DNA of 39,847 nucleotides, from assembly GCA_946402905.1 (NCBI GenBank), contig CAMIYC010000031.1, positions 1-39,847 of the forward strand. Direction: 5' to 3'. Shown piece after piece: positions 7,418 to 15,762 of this stretch. The DNA comes from an uncultured Prevotellaceae bacterium. GTDB taxonomy: Bacteria; Bacteroidota; Bacteroidia; Bacteroidales; Bacteroidaceae. The notes beneath the pieces are model-generated. The model was not told the origin of the DNA. It searched no databases and saw nothing but the letters and a program-made list of their open reading frames with translations. A program made the position numbers and the translations under genes. Within the stretch, counting starts at the first letter, position 1; every line of letters starts with the position of its first letter.

Positions 7418-10411
7418 TTAGAAATTAACCCTTACGCCAGCCATGATTGTGCGTGTGTGAGGATAGTTGCTCCAGCGGAAGTCGACACCAGGCTGGATGC
7501 CACCCATATTGACTTCTGGGTCGAGACCCTTATAGCCGGTGATGGTGAAGACATTGTTGCAGGTAGCATACAGTTGCAGGCTCTGCAGCCATCCACCCAG
7601 CTTATTGAAGGTGTAGCCGATAGAGAGGGTCTGCAGGCGCAGGTAGTTGCCGTCCTCGAGGAAGCGGTCAGAAGGTATATTGCTCAGGTTGTCGGCGACT
7701 GGACGGTCGGTGAGGAACTCCTTGAGCACGTTTTTGCCACCAGCGAAGAAGTCGGGGGCTGTGTAGTGGGCACGCGAACCATTGTAGATCTTATTGCCCA
7801 GCACACCGGTGAAGAACAGTGTGGCTGACCAATTCTTATAGGAAAGGGTGTTGTTCCATCCGAAATTGAGCTTCGGCTGGGCGTTGCCGGCGATGTAGCG
7901 GTCTTTGTACTCGGGCGAGCTGGTCGTCTCGCCGGTCTTGTTGCCATCGTCGTCGCGCACATAGTAGGAAGCCTTGCCATCCTCGCCGTATCCGGCAAAC
8001 TCGTAGAGGAAGAAGGTGCCAAGAGGCTCGCCTTCCATCACACGCTGGGTATAGCCGTTGGCGGAGACACCTGCCACCATGGGGTCGCCCTGGGTGAAGG
8101 TAGAGGTCTGGAACTTATCGTTGGAGAGCTTGTTCACCTTATTGGAGTTGTGGGCCAGGTTGATGGTGGTCATCCAGTTGAAATGCTCAGTGCGCACAGC
8201 GTCGATGTTGACGGAGAATTCCACACCCTTGTTGGTGATCTCACCCACATTGGCTGCGATATTGTCGAAGGGGTAGATGACGGTCGACACGGGATAGTTC
8301 CAAATCAGGTCGGTGGTCTTCTTGTTGTAGAACTCGAGACTACCATTGATGCGGCCATTGAGGAAAGCATAGTCGATACCGATGTTGAACATGCCGGTCG
8401 ACTCCCATTTCAGGTCGGGGTTGGCCAGTTTGGTGGCACCGAGGATAGCCCACTGGTTGCCTCCATAGGTGAAGGTGGAACCGGTGGCACCGTAAGTGGC
8501 CACAGCGGAGTAGGCACCGAAGCCCAGGGCATTGCCACTCACACCGTATCCCATGCGCAGCTTCAGGTTGCTCAGCACATTCTGTGTCTTCATGAAGTCT
8601 TCCTCTGTGATGTTCCATGCCACGGATACAGAGGGGAATGTACCCCAGCGGTGATCCTTGCCGAAGACTGACGAACCGTCGCGACGGAGAGTGGCCTGCA
8701 GCATATAGCGGCTGTTGTAGGAATAGCTGGCACGTCCGTAGAACGAGATGTTGCGCACGGTCTCTTTGGTACCGCTCTGCACGGCGGGCATGCCGTCGAT
8801 GGTGCCGGCGTAGGTCAGCTGGTTCCACTTCAGATAGTCGTCAAAGAAGTTGTGCACCTCGAGACCGAAGCCGTCGTTGGTGTTGCGCTCCTCCCAGGAG
8901 TAACCAGCCATCAAAGCGAGCTTGTGCACCTTGGCGAAGGTATGGTCGTAATTGAGGTAAGTCTCAAAGGTGTGATCGTCGCCGAAATAGGTGTTGCGGT
9001 TGGCAGTACCGTTGTAGGCATTGTAGGGCACCAGCTGTGTGAAGTGTGAGTGATAGGAGCTGTAGGTGCTCTGACGATGGTTGTATGAATAGTTGGTGTT
9101 CCAGTTCAGACCCTCAAAGATGTTCAATGTCGCCTTGGCCACGATCTGGTTGCGCTTCCACATGGTCTCAGAGGTGTCCTCGTTGATGAGGGAGACGGGG
9201 TTGTAGTTAGCCGAACCTTCGCCCATCACCCAGCTGCCGTCGTCATTCCTGACGTTGTTGGTGGGGTTGAAATAGTTCATGGCGTCGAGCACGGAGGCTC
9301 CGGTATCACCCATGGGCACGCCCACATGCTTGCCATACATGGAGTTGAAACCGATAGAGAGCTCCAGACGGTCTTTCAGCACCTTGGTAGAAATGAGCGA
9401 ACGGAGGTTGAGACGGTTCATGTGCGAGCCGTCGATCACACCCTCACGGTTCATGTAGTTGATGCTGGCCATATATTTGGTCTTGGCGGAGCCGCCGTTG
9501 ATGGAGACGTTGTGGTTGTGGCTGATACCGGTGCGCAGCACTTCGTCCTGCCAGTCGGTGTTGCCGCCCTTGTCGTAGGCATAGTCGATGTTATTGGCCT
9601 TGACATACTGACGGATATCGTCGGCATTGGCCACGTCGAGGGTCTTGGCGATATTGTCGAAAGCCACATAGCCGTTGTAGCTCACATTGGTGCGCTCGGT
9701 CTTGCCGCCGCTCTTGGTGGTGATGATGATCACACCGTTGGCTGCCTTCGATCCGTAGATGGCGGTGGCGGTGGCATCGCGCAGCACGTCGATGGTCTCG
9801 ATGTCGTCGGGAGCCACCATGGAGATGTCTACGCCGGGGATACCGTCGATCACATAGTAGGGCTGCATGGCAGCGCCCTCACGCAGTGAGGAGGCACCGC
9901 GCAGTGTGATGGAGGGGGTGCCGTTGGGGTCGCCGGATGAGGTCACGACCAGACCGGCTACCTTGCCCTGCAACATGGAAGCGGGGTCGGTGAATACACC
10001 CTTGTTAAGGTCTTTGGCCTGCACCGTGGTGATGGAGCTGGTCACGTCTTTGCGGCGCATCGTACCATATCCTACGACAACCACCTCGTTGAGAGTGGTG
10101 TTGTCTTCCTTGAGCACTACGCTCTGACCTGCTGTGATGGTCTGAGGCTCAAAACCCACATAAGAGACATTGAGTTTGGCACCGCTTTTCACATTGAGCG
10201 TGTAACGGCCATCGATGTCGGTCACAGCGGCATTCTGGGTGCCCACTTCCACGACGGTCACTCCAATCAGCGGGTCACCGTTCTCGTCGGTGATGACACC
10301 AGAGACATTGTTCTGTGCCATCGCCACAGTGCCACACAACAACAGTGCTGCAGAAATCAGTGATTTCCGCAAAACCGTTTTTGCTTGGTTTCGTAATTTT
10401 AGCATAATCAT
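7418..10411 (-). CDS. SusC-like TonB-dependent outer-membrane receptor
   Basis: 997 aa, complete. A signal peptide ends near residue 32 (CGTVAMAQ). A carboxypeptidase-regulatory-like domain covers about 35-105 (GDPLIGVTVVEVG). The plug starts at about 108 with NEVVVVGYGTMRRKDVTSS and contains the IDVLRDATATAIYGSKAANG signature, followed by a 22-strand-type barrel that ends in a Phe (VRVNF), as outer-membrane barrels do. M3 (10405) is an equally good start, since MIMLK has two nearby ATGs. It lies between GH28 (39 nt upstream) and its SusD (20 nt downstream), so one transcript likely makes enzyme, transporter and binding protein. It imports oligosaccharides, probably galacturonides given the context. 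Confidence 0.96.
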   Translation of the reverse strand: MIMLKLRNQAKTVLRKSLISAALLLCGTVAMAQNNVSGVITDENGDPLIGVTVVEVGTQNAAVTDIDGRYTLNVKSGAKLNVSYVGFEPQTITAGQSVVLKEDNTTLNEVVVVGYGTMRRKDVTSSITTVQAKDLNKGVFTDPASMLQGKVAGLVVTSSGDPNGTPSITLRGASSLREGAAMQPYYVIDGIPGVDISMVAPDDIETIDVLRDATATAIYGSKAANGVIIITTKSGGKTERTNVSYNGYVAFDNIAKTLDVANADDIRQYVKANNIDYAYDKGGNTDWQDEVLRTGISHNHNVSINGGSAKTKYMASINYMNREGVIDGSHMNRLNLRSLISTKVLKDRLELSIGFNSMYGKHVGVPMGDTGASVLDAMNYFNPTNNVRNDDGSWVMGEGSANYNPVSLINEDTSETMWKRNQIVAKATLNIFEGLNWNTNYSYNHRQSTYSSYHSHFTQLVPYNAYNGTANRNTYFGDDHTFETYLNYDHTFAKVHKLALMAGYSWEERNTNDGFGLEVHNFFDDYLKWNQLTYAGTIDGMPAVQSGTKETVRNISFYGRASYSYNSRYMLQATLRRDGSSVFGKDHRWGTFPSVSVAWNITEEDFMKTQNVLSNLKLRMGYGVSGNALGFGAYSAVATYGATGSTFTYGGNQWAILGATKLANPDLKWESTGMFNIGIDYAFLNGRINGSLEFYNKKTTDLIWNYPVSTVIYPFDNIAANVGEITNKGVEFSVNIDAVRTEHFNWMTTINLAHNSNKVNKLSNDKFQTSTFTQGDPMVAGVSANGYTQRVMEGEPLGTFFLYEFAGYGEDGKASYYVRDDDGNKTGETTSSPEYKDRYIAGNAQPKLNFGWNNTLSYKNWSATLFFTGVLGNKIYNGSRAHYTAPDFFAGGKNVLKEFLTDRPVADNLSNIPSDRFLEDGNYLRLQTLSIGYTFNKLGGWLQSLQLYATCNNVFTITGYKGLDPEVNMGGIQPGVDFRWSNYPHTRTIMAGVRVNF

Positions 10412-10450
10412 TTGTTTTTGGATTAATAATATTGTTATTAGGTTTTATTT

Positions 10451-11806
10451 CTATGGATGCCTTACATCTCCCTGATAACCGGGTATCTGATTGTCAACAA
10501 GAAGATTGTTGACAAAGACCTCTTTCGACTGCTCGATATATATGCCATACAACTGATCCCTGACGAAGCCCTCACCCTTGCAGGGGCGCTTGTCGAAAAC
10601 ATTGGAGGCATATCGGATGGATGGACGCAGGTTCAGCTTCACATTATTTATATATATCTGCCGCACTTTGTCGGGGGTGTCGCCCCCGATGAAACAGCCA
10701 TTCTCCGAGGTGGCGATGATATTGGTGAAGTAAATACGACTCACCTCGCCGCAGCGGCCTTCAATCTGTCCCTTCGGGAAGCGCCAGTTGGCATCCTTGT
10801 GATTGCCGTTGGCACGCGGGTAGGAGGTGACGTAGATAGGCTCGGCCTTGCCCCACCACACATCCGACCACAGTCGGCAGTCGAGCATGATATTGGAGAA
10901 GACCACATCGGTGACGGTGCCCTCGTCACGGTTCTGGATACCCAGGCCACGGTTGGAGGCGGTGATGACGCAGTTGTCAAAGAGCACATGGTAGATAGAG
11001 TCCATATTCTCGCTGCCGATCTTGATGGCACAGGAGCGGCTGGTCATCACACAGTTGGTCACCACGATGTCGTGGCAGGAACCATACTGCTCAAACTCAC
11101 GACGGTTTTTCAGACAGATGCAGTCGTCGCCACTGGTGATATGGCAGTTGGAGATACGCACGTTTTTCGAATGGTCGAGGTCGATGCCGTCGCCATTGCG
11201 TATTTTCAGGTTGTTGAGCAGGTTGATACCGTCGATGAGAGCTTCGTCACATCCGATGAGGTGCACCGTCCAGTAAGCACCCTCGCAAATGGTGACGTCG
11301 CGGATGGTCAGGTGGCGTACATTGGTCAGGGTGAGTACATGCGGACGAGGGTCGAAGGTGGTGACAGGCTTCAGTTCATAGGAATCGTCGAGCTCAGCAC
11401 CCATGAATGCGATGCCATTGCCGTGGATAGTGCCCTGGCCCGTGATGGAGATGTTCTCGGCATCGTCGGCATAGAGCCACATCATGCCCTCGCCCTCATT
11501 GGCGCCGAAGGCACTCAGGTGATAGGCACGCTCGTCGGGGGTAGCCTTTAGCACTGCCGTCGCCTCCAGCCGCAGCTCTACATTCGACTTCAACCTCACA
11601 GGCCCGCAGATGAACGTATGGCCGCGGGGCACGAGCACGACTCCCCCACCATCGGCCGTACACCGGTCAATGGCCTGCTGTATAGCGATGGCGTCGTCAG
11701 TTTTCCCGTCACCTATAGCGCCGAAACGGGTGATGTCATATACCGTCTGCGCATGGCATAATAAAGAAACCAACAGCATCACGCTGCCTAAAAAGGTTCT
11801 GGTCAT
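10451..11806 (-). CDS. GH28-family pectinase-like protein with an altered active site
   Basis: 451 aa. Signal peptide 1-20 (LLCHAQ), then a right-handed beta-helix. The opening ITRFGAIGDGKTDDAIAIQQ (25-44) is typical of GH28. Two of the GH28 motifs are present: NGDGID at 204-209 and SGDDC at 225-229, supplying the three catalytic aspartates (D206, D227, D228). The usual GHG histidine aligns with Ser258 (SRSCAIKIGSE) and the usual RIK aligns with GIQ at 289-291. The fold is clear, but plain endo-polygalacturonase activity is doubtful; a different exo-acting or rhamnogalacturonan specificity is possible. It is first in the operon with SusC and SusD and has a well-formed promoter upstream. Confidence 0.88.
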   Translation of the reverse strand: MTRTFLGSVMLLVSLLCHAQTVYDITRFGAIGDGKTDDAIAIQQAIDRCTADGGGVVLVPRGHTFICGPVRLKSNVELRLEATAVLKATPDERAYHLSAFGANEGEGMMWLYADDAENISITGQGTIHGNGIAFMGAELDDSYELKPVTTFDPRPHVLTLTNVRHLTIRDVTICEGAYWTVHLIGCDEALIDGINLLNNLKIRNGDGIDLDHSKNVRISNCHITSGDDCICLKNRREFEQYGSCHDIVVTNCVMTSRSCAIKIGSENMDSIYHVLFDNCVITASNRGLGIQNRDEGTVTDVVFSNIMLDCRLWSDVWWGKAEPIYVTSYPRANGNHKDANWRFPKGQIEGRCGEVSRIYFTNIIATSENGCFIGGDTPDKVRQIYINNVKLNLRPSIRYASNVFDKRPCKGEGFVRDQLYGIYIEQSKEVFVNNLLVDNQIPGYQGDVRHP

Positions 11807-11867
11807 AAAGTTATAAAAGTTTACAAGGTTTTGGTTGGATTAATCCATAGTACGAAATCAATGGGGC

Positions 11868-11897
11868 AAAAGTAACACAAAAAAACGAGACTCACAA
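11868..11897 (-). promoter_or_regulatory. Promoter of the GH28-SusC-SusD operon
   Basis: On the minus strand TTG (11897-11895), a 19-nt spacer and TACTTTTG (11875-11868) match the Bacteroidetes -33/-7 consensus. The transcript would start near 11861, giving a leader of about 55 nt before the GH28 start codon. Confidence 0.65.
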
Positions 11898-11942
11898 CTT
11901 TTTGCCCATTTTTCTCATTCTGAGCCTCCTACACAAACGAAG

Positions 11943-11972
11943 CATGGCTACCTGATACTACAGATAGCCATG
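11943..11972 (-). terminator. Hairpin downstream of the OmpA/porin-like gene
   Basis: CATGGCTA (11943-11950) pairs with TAGCCATG (11965-11972). Across a single mismatch, CTG/CAG extend the stem to a 6-nt loop. It lies after the heptamer array that follows the gene on the minus strand. No T-run follows, so it may be a processing or 3'-end stabilising hairpin rather than an intrinsic terminator. Confidence 0.45.
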
Positions 11973-11974
11973 TC

Positions 11975-12058
11975 GGTTGAAGGTTGATGGTTAAAGGTTG
12001 AAGGTTGAAGGTTGATGGTTGAAGGTTGAAGGTTGATGGTTGAAGGTTAAAGGTCAAA
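11975..12058. repeat. Twelve-unit heptanucleotide array, unit GGTTGAA
   Basis: Twelve consecutive 7-nt units of the form GGTTGAA, GGTTGAT or GGTTAAA (last one GGTCAAA). The last two units overlap the stop codon and final residues (FDL) of the outer-membrane protein gene. On the mRNA-sense (minus) strand the array reads TTCAACC and variants, is nearly free of G, and carries CC every 7 nt. It lies between the stop codon and a hairpin. Confidence 0.9.
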
Positions 12059-12727
12059 CTTAAAGCCTATGCTCATCATGAACACCCCGTTTTTGATGTT
12101 CTTAGCACTCAGATAATTGCCGTCATTCAGATTGGTCAGCCCGATATTATAGCGCGCATCGAGCACCAGATGGGAGCCGAACTCATAGGATACACCCACA
12201 GGGATAGAGAGGTCTATCTTCTTGCAATCATCATAAATGTCCAGAGTGTGCTTCGTCGTCAGGTCACGGTTGTCGAGCTGCTCCACCCAGCGCTCGCTGA
12301 CCGATGCGTCGGTCAGATACCCCACTTGTACACCCGTCTTCAGGGCCAGGCCCTTCCAGACATAGAAATTGGCCAGCACCGGTACGGTGAGATAGTTCAG
12401 GTTAAGCTCCGGATCCTTATATTTGACATTGTTGTAGGTATAGTCTTTCCACGCTCCACCCTGTTTGTAACGGTTCAGGCCGAAAGAGATACCCAGCAGT
12501 TTTGACACCTGATACTCGGCGTCCAATCCCCAGAGGCTGGCACCGAGAAATTGTGAGTCGACATTGCCTGCGGTCAAAGGCATGTGATCCGTGTTGGTCA
12601 ACTGGCTGGCACCAAAACCTAACTTGAAATGTAGAGACCATGTACCCGGGTCGAACTGTGCTTTTGCACTCACTGCCGTCAGCATCATGACGAGCATCAC
12701 TAAGATTTTCCTTGTTTTCATATACAT
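12047..12727 (-). CDS. Small outer-membrane beta-barrel protein (porin family)
   Basis: 226 aa. A signal peptide ends at SAKA-Q (about residue 24). The mature part is made of alternating hydrophobic strands with aromatic belts (WSLHFKLGFGASQL, GLDAEYQVSKLLGISFGLNRYKQGG, FYVWKGLALKTGVQVGYLTDASV, HLVLDARYNIGLTNL) and ends MMSIGFKFDL, the C-terminal strand of an 8-stranded barrel. This matches the outer-membrane beta-barrel families common in Bacteroidota; the function is unknown. M3 (12721) gives a neater signal peptide and is an equally good start. It is monocistronic with its own consensus promoter. The last codons run into a heptamer array. A role in pectin use is not indicated. Confidence 0.85.
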   Translation of the reverse strand: MYMKTRKILVMLVMMLTAVSAKAQFDPGTWSLHFKLGFGASQLTNTDHMPLTAGNVDSQFLGASLWGLDAEYQVSKLLGISFGLNRYKQGGAWKDYTYNNVKYKDPELNLNYLTVPVLANFYVWKGLALKTGVQVGYLTDASVSERWVEQLDNRDLTTKHTLDIYDDCKKIDLSIPVGVSYEFGSHLVLDARYNIGLTNLNDGNYLSAKNIKNGVFMMSIGFKFDL

Positions 12728-12750
12728 CTATGTTTTTGATAAATTTTATG

Positions 12751-12782
12751 CAAAACTAACACTTTCTGCCGTAACATGCAAA
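12751..12782 (-). promoter_or_regulatory. Promoter of the outer-membrane protein gene
   Basis: Minus strand: TTTG (12782-12779), exactly 20 nt, then TAGTTTTG (12758-12751), a full match to the Bacteroidetes -33/-7 consensus. The leader is only about 17-23 nt. Confidence 0.75.
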
Positions 12783-12865
12783 TAATCATGCATAATTATT
12801 GAAATCCACGGCGAACACTGCCAAAAAATCTTTGCCACACCACATAGTCGAAAGCAAATATTCAC

Positions 12866-12935
12866 CAAAAGAGGTTGGTGCAGGGAGCTACCAACCTCGA
12901 GGGATGATTTCGAAACATCGAAATCGCAAAAAAGA
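12866..12935 (-). ncRNA. Candidate small RNA with its own promoter and terminator
   Basis: A transcript starting about 6 nt after the -7 box at 12941-12948 would begin near 12935. It first forms GATTTCGA-TGTT-TCGAAATC (12925-12906), then GAGGTTGGT (12898-12890), a 10-nt loop and ACCAACCTC (12879-12871), followed at once by TTTT. This is about 70 nt with two perfect stems and a terminator. No credible ORF is inside. It lies in the divergent region between the outer-membrane protein gene and the GH28-GH105 gene and points towards the former. It could instead be an attenuated leader of that gene. There is no transcript evidence. Confidence 0.45.
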
Positions 12936-12940
12936 TAGTG

Positions 12941-12972
12941 CAAATATAGAAAGCAAAATAAAGAAAAGCAAA
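12941..12972 (-). promoter_or_regulatory. Promoter of the candidate small RNA
   Basis: Minus strand: TTTG (12972-12969), 20-nt spacer, TATATTTG (12948-12941). Both boxes and the spacing fit the Bacteroidetes consensus as well as any other promoter in the window, yet no gene start follows within 200 nt. Confidence 0.6.
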
Positions 12973-13074
12973 TTTTTAACACGAAATATTGATTTTTTAA
13001 CACATCGCTCACCTTTCTCATCATCAATTCAATATAAAATGACAGAAAGCATTTTCAATTATCAGTTTTTTTAT

Positions 13075-13082
13075 TAATTTTG
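13075..13082 (+). promoter_or_regulatory. -7 promoter element for the GH28-GH105 gene
   Basis: TAATTTTG matches TAnnTTTG and lies 52 nt before the start codon. No clear TTG is found 19-21 nt upstream, which suggests activator dependence. The rest of 12728-13134 holds the outer-membrane protein promoter and the candidate small RNA. Confidence 0.6.
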
Positions 13083-13134
13083 TAGCCATAACAACAAACT
13101 GCTTTTCCGAAGTAAAACAATAATCAACCTCATC

Positions 13135-15675
13135 ATGATGAAAACCTTACAATCATTTCTGCTGTGCCTCCTGTTTCCATGGTGTGCCATGGCAGCGGGC
13201 TGGGATACCGACTACCAGAAAATAGAGAAAAGTATCCGACAGCTTCAATTTCCCGACAAGAGCTTCGTGATCACCAAATACGGCGCATCACTCAAAGCCA
13301 CACCGGCCAAGAACCAGGCCGCCATCAACAAAGCCATCGACGCCTGCTCCAAAGCCGGAGGAGGCAAGGTGATCATACCCGAGGGCACTTGGAACACCGG
13401 TGCCATACGACTGAAAAGCCATGTCAACCTGGTAGTGGAGAAAGGTGCCACGCTGCTCTTCGCTTTCGACACCAACCTCTACCCCACCGTGCTCACACGA
13501 TGGGAGGGCATCGACTGCTGGAACTACTCGCCATGTATCTATGCCTACGGAGAGACCGACGTGGCCATCACCGGAGAGGGCACCATCGACGGCAACGGCA
13601 GCAACGAGACCTGGTGGAAGATGTGCGGCAAAGACCGCTTCGGGTGGACCCCCGACCTGCAGGAGCACCAGAGAGAGACTCGTCCGCAGCTGCTGCGCCT
13701 CTCTGAAGACGGAGTAGACGTCAGCCAACGGCAGTTTGGCAAAGGCAAAGGCCTGCGCCCACAGCTTATCAACCTCTACAAATGCGACGGCATCCTCATT
13801 GAGGGTGTCACCCTGCTCCGCTCGCCGTTCTGGGTGATTCACCCACTGCTGAGCAACGACATCACCGTGCGTGGTGTGAAGATATGGAACGAAGGTCCCA
13901 ACGGCGACGGCTGCGACCCCGAGTCGTGCGACCGCGTGCTCATCGAGCGCTGTGTCTTCCACACCGGCGACGACTGCATCGCCATCAAGAGCGGGCGCAA
14001 CGTCGACGGGCGCAAGTGGAACATCCCCAGCCAGAACATCATTGTGCGCGACTGCGTGATGGAAGACGGCCATGGCGGCGTGGTGATAGGCAGCGAGATT
14101 TCCGGAGGCTGCAAGAATGTGTTTGTGGAGAACTGCAAGATGGACTCGCCCAACCTCGACCGTGTGCTGCGCATCAAAACCAACTCATGCCGTGGCGGCA
14201 TCATCGAGAATATCTTCATGCGCAAAGTGGAGGTGGGCCAGTGCCGCGAGGCGGTGATGCGCATCAACCTCAATTATGAGCCCAACGAGAACTGCTGCCG
14301 CGGCTTCAACCCCACCGTGCGCAATGTATACATGGAAGACGTGACCTGCAAGAAGAGCCGCTACGGCCTGCTGCTCAACGGCCTCGACGACGCCGACAAC
14401 ATCTACAACATCAACGTGAAGAACTGCCAGTTCACCGGCGTGCAAGACGAGGGGCTGCGCCGCACAGGCAAGAGCCACGACATCCATCTCGACAATGTCT
14501 TCGTCAACAAGTCGCTGCTGCTCACAGAGAATCCATATAAGAACTACAGCGAGTGGCTCACCTACTCGGAAATGAAGCGCGTGAACCATCCCTATATGCT
14601 CGACTTCTCGACCAAACCCAAATGGAGCTATGTGATGGGCATAGAGATGGAGGCACTGCTCGACACCTATCTGAGATATAAAGACGAGAGTATCCTTACG
14701 TATCTCAAGGAGTATCCGGCCAAGATGATCGACGAGAAAGGAAATGTGACCGGGTACAAATACGAGGATTTCAACCTCGACAATGTGCGTACCGCCCGTT
14801 TCATCCTGCGCATGTATAACCTTGACCCTCAGAAGAAAGACCTCATAGCGTTAAAGACTCTCTTTAAGCAGCTCGAAAAGCAGCCGCGCACCAACGAGGG
14901 GGTGTGGTGGCACAAGGCCATCTACGCCAACCAGGTATGGCTTGACGGTATCTTCATGGGACTGCCCTACTACACCCTGGCCGCCCCACAGCTCAAAGGC
15001 AAGAAGGCCAGGAAATACTACGACGACGCTGTAGACCAGATCGTCAAGACCGACAAGCGCACCTACGACGCCAAGACCGGTCTGTGGAAACATGCGTGGG
15101 ACGAGACCCACACCATGTTCTGGGCCGACAAGGAGACAGGACTCTCCAAGCACACCTGGGGCCGCGCCCTGGGCTGGTATACGATGGCGATGATCGAGGT
15201 GCTCGACGCGCTGCCCGAAGACTATGCCCGGCGGGGCGAGGTGATCGAGCTGTTTCAGAAAGCAATGAAAGCCGTGGTGAAATACCAGGACAAGAAAACG
15301 GGTGTATGGTATGACGTGATGGATGTCAATGACCCGCGTAACTATCTAGAATCCACCTGCTCATCGATGTTCGCTTACTGTTTACTTAAAGGCGTGAGAA
15401 AGGGCTACCTCGACCAAAGCTTTAAGGAGGCCGGCGTGAAAGCCTACAACGGCATCCTGAAAAACTTCATCCGCGTCAACGCCGACAAGACCATTTCGCT
15501 GACCGACTGCTGCTCGGTGAGCGGCCTCGGCCCTGGCCCCGGCCCCTACGTGAGCAAGCCCAACTACAAGCGCGACGGTTCGTTCGACTATTACATGAGC
15601 GAACCCATCCGCGACAACGACGCCAAGGGCGTAGGTCCCTTCATCTGGGCTTCGCTGGAAATGGAAAGCATGTAA
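13135..15675 (+). CDS. GH28-GH105 fusion: polygalacturonase-type domain joined to an unsaturated rhamnogalacturonyl hydrolase domain
   Basis: 846 aa. Signal peptide 1-20 (FPWCAMA). The GH28 beta-helix spans about 40-465 with all four family motifs: NGDG at 256-259 (D258), TGDD at 277-280 (D279, D280), GHG at 312-314 (H313) and RIK at 346-348. The GH105 (YesR/YteR-like) alpha/alpha-barrel spans about 480-846, with the catalytic Asp in VWLDGIFMGLPYY (D604) and the conserved HTWGRALGWYTMAMIEVLD, ESTCSSMF and GVGPFIWASLEM segments. GH28 removes saturated galacturonate-type residues; GH105 hydrolyses the 4,5-unsaturated uronate left at the non-reducing end by pectate or rhamnogalacturonan lyases. 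The fusion therefore deals with both kinds of chain end. It probably acts in the periplasm. It heads the plus-strand half of the pectin locus. Confidence 0.93.
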   Translation: MMKTLQSFLLCLLFPWCAMAAGWDTDYQKIEKSIRQLQFPDKSFVITKYGASLKATPAKNQAAINKAIDACSKAGGGKVIIPEGTWNTGAIRLKSHVNLVVEKGATLLFAFDTNLYPTVLTRWEGIDCWNYSPCIYAYGETDVAITGEGTIDGNGSNETWWKMCGKDRFGWTPDLQEHQRETRPQLLRLSEDGVDVSQRQFGKGKGLRPQLINLYKCDGILIEGVTLLRSPFWVIHPLLSNDITVRGVKIWNEGPNGDGCDPESCDRVLIERCVFHTGDDCIAIKSGRNVDGRKWNIPSQNIIVRDCVMEDGHGGVVIGSEISGGCKNVFVENCKMDSPNLDRVLRIKTNSCRGGIIENIFMRKVEVGQCREAVMRINLNYEPNENCCRGFNPTVRNVYMEDVTCKKSRYGLLLNGLDDADNIYNINVKNCQFTGVQDEGLRRTGKSHDIHLDNVFVNKSLLLTENPYKNYSEWLTYSEMKRVNHPYMLDFSTKPKWSYVMGIEMEALLDTYLRYKDESILTYLKEYPAKMIDEKGNVTGYKYEDFNLDNVRTARFILRMYNLDPQKKDLIALKTLFKQLEKQPRTNEGVWWHKAIYANQVWLDGIFMGLPYYTLAAPQLKGKKARKYYDDAVDQIVKTDKRTYDAKTGLWKHAWDETHTMFWADKETGLSKHTWGRALGWYTMAMIEVLDALPEDYARRGEVIELFQKAMKAVVKYQDKKTGVWYDVMDVNDPRNYLESTCSSMFAYCLLKGVRKGYLDQSFKEAGVKAYNGILKNFIRVNADKTISLTDCCSVSGLGPGPGPYVSKPNYKRDGSFDYYMSEPIRDNDAKGVGPFIWASLEMESM

Positions 15676-15710
15676 AACCAGGAAAAGTCCATTCGCTGAC
15701 AGTTTACAAC

Positions 15711-15735
15711 GATGCCGCGACATCGTCGCGGCATC
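15711..15735 (+). terminator. Strong intercistronic hairpin
   Basis: GATGCCGCGAC-ATC-GTCGCGGCATC, an 11-bp perfect stem 35 nt after the GH28-GH105 stop and 27 nt before the next start. There is no T-run after it, so it may be an mRNA-stabilising or partial terminator that lowers expression of the downstream gene. Confidence 0.5.
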
Positions 15736-15762
15736 TATCCTTAACCACAAAAAAACACCACC

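Noticed and set aside
12746..13027. 93-codon minus-strand ORF in the divergent region
   Set aside because: It overlaps two promoters and two hairpins, has no family resemblance and its composition reflects AT-rich intergenic DNA.
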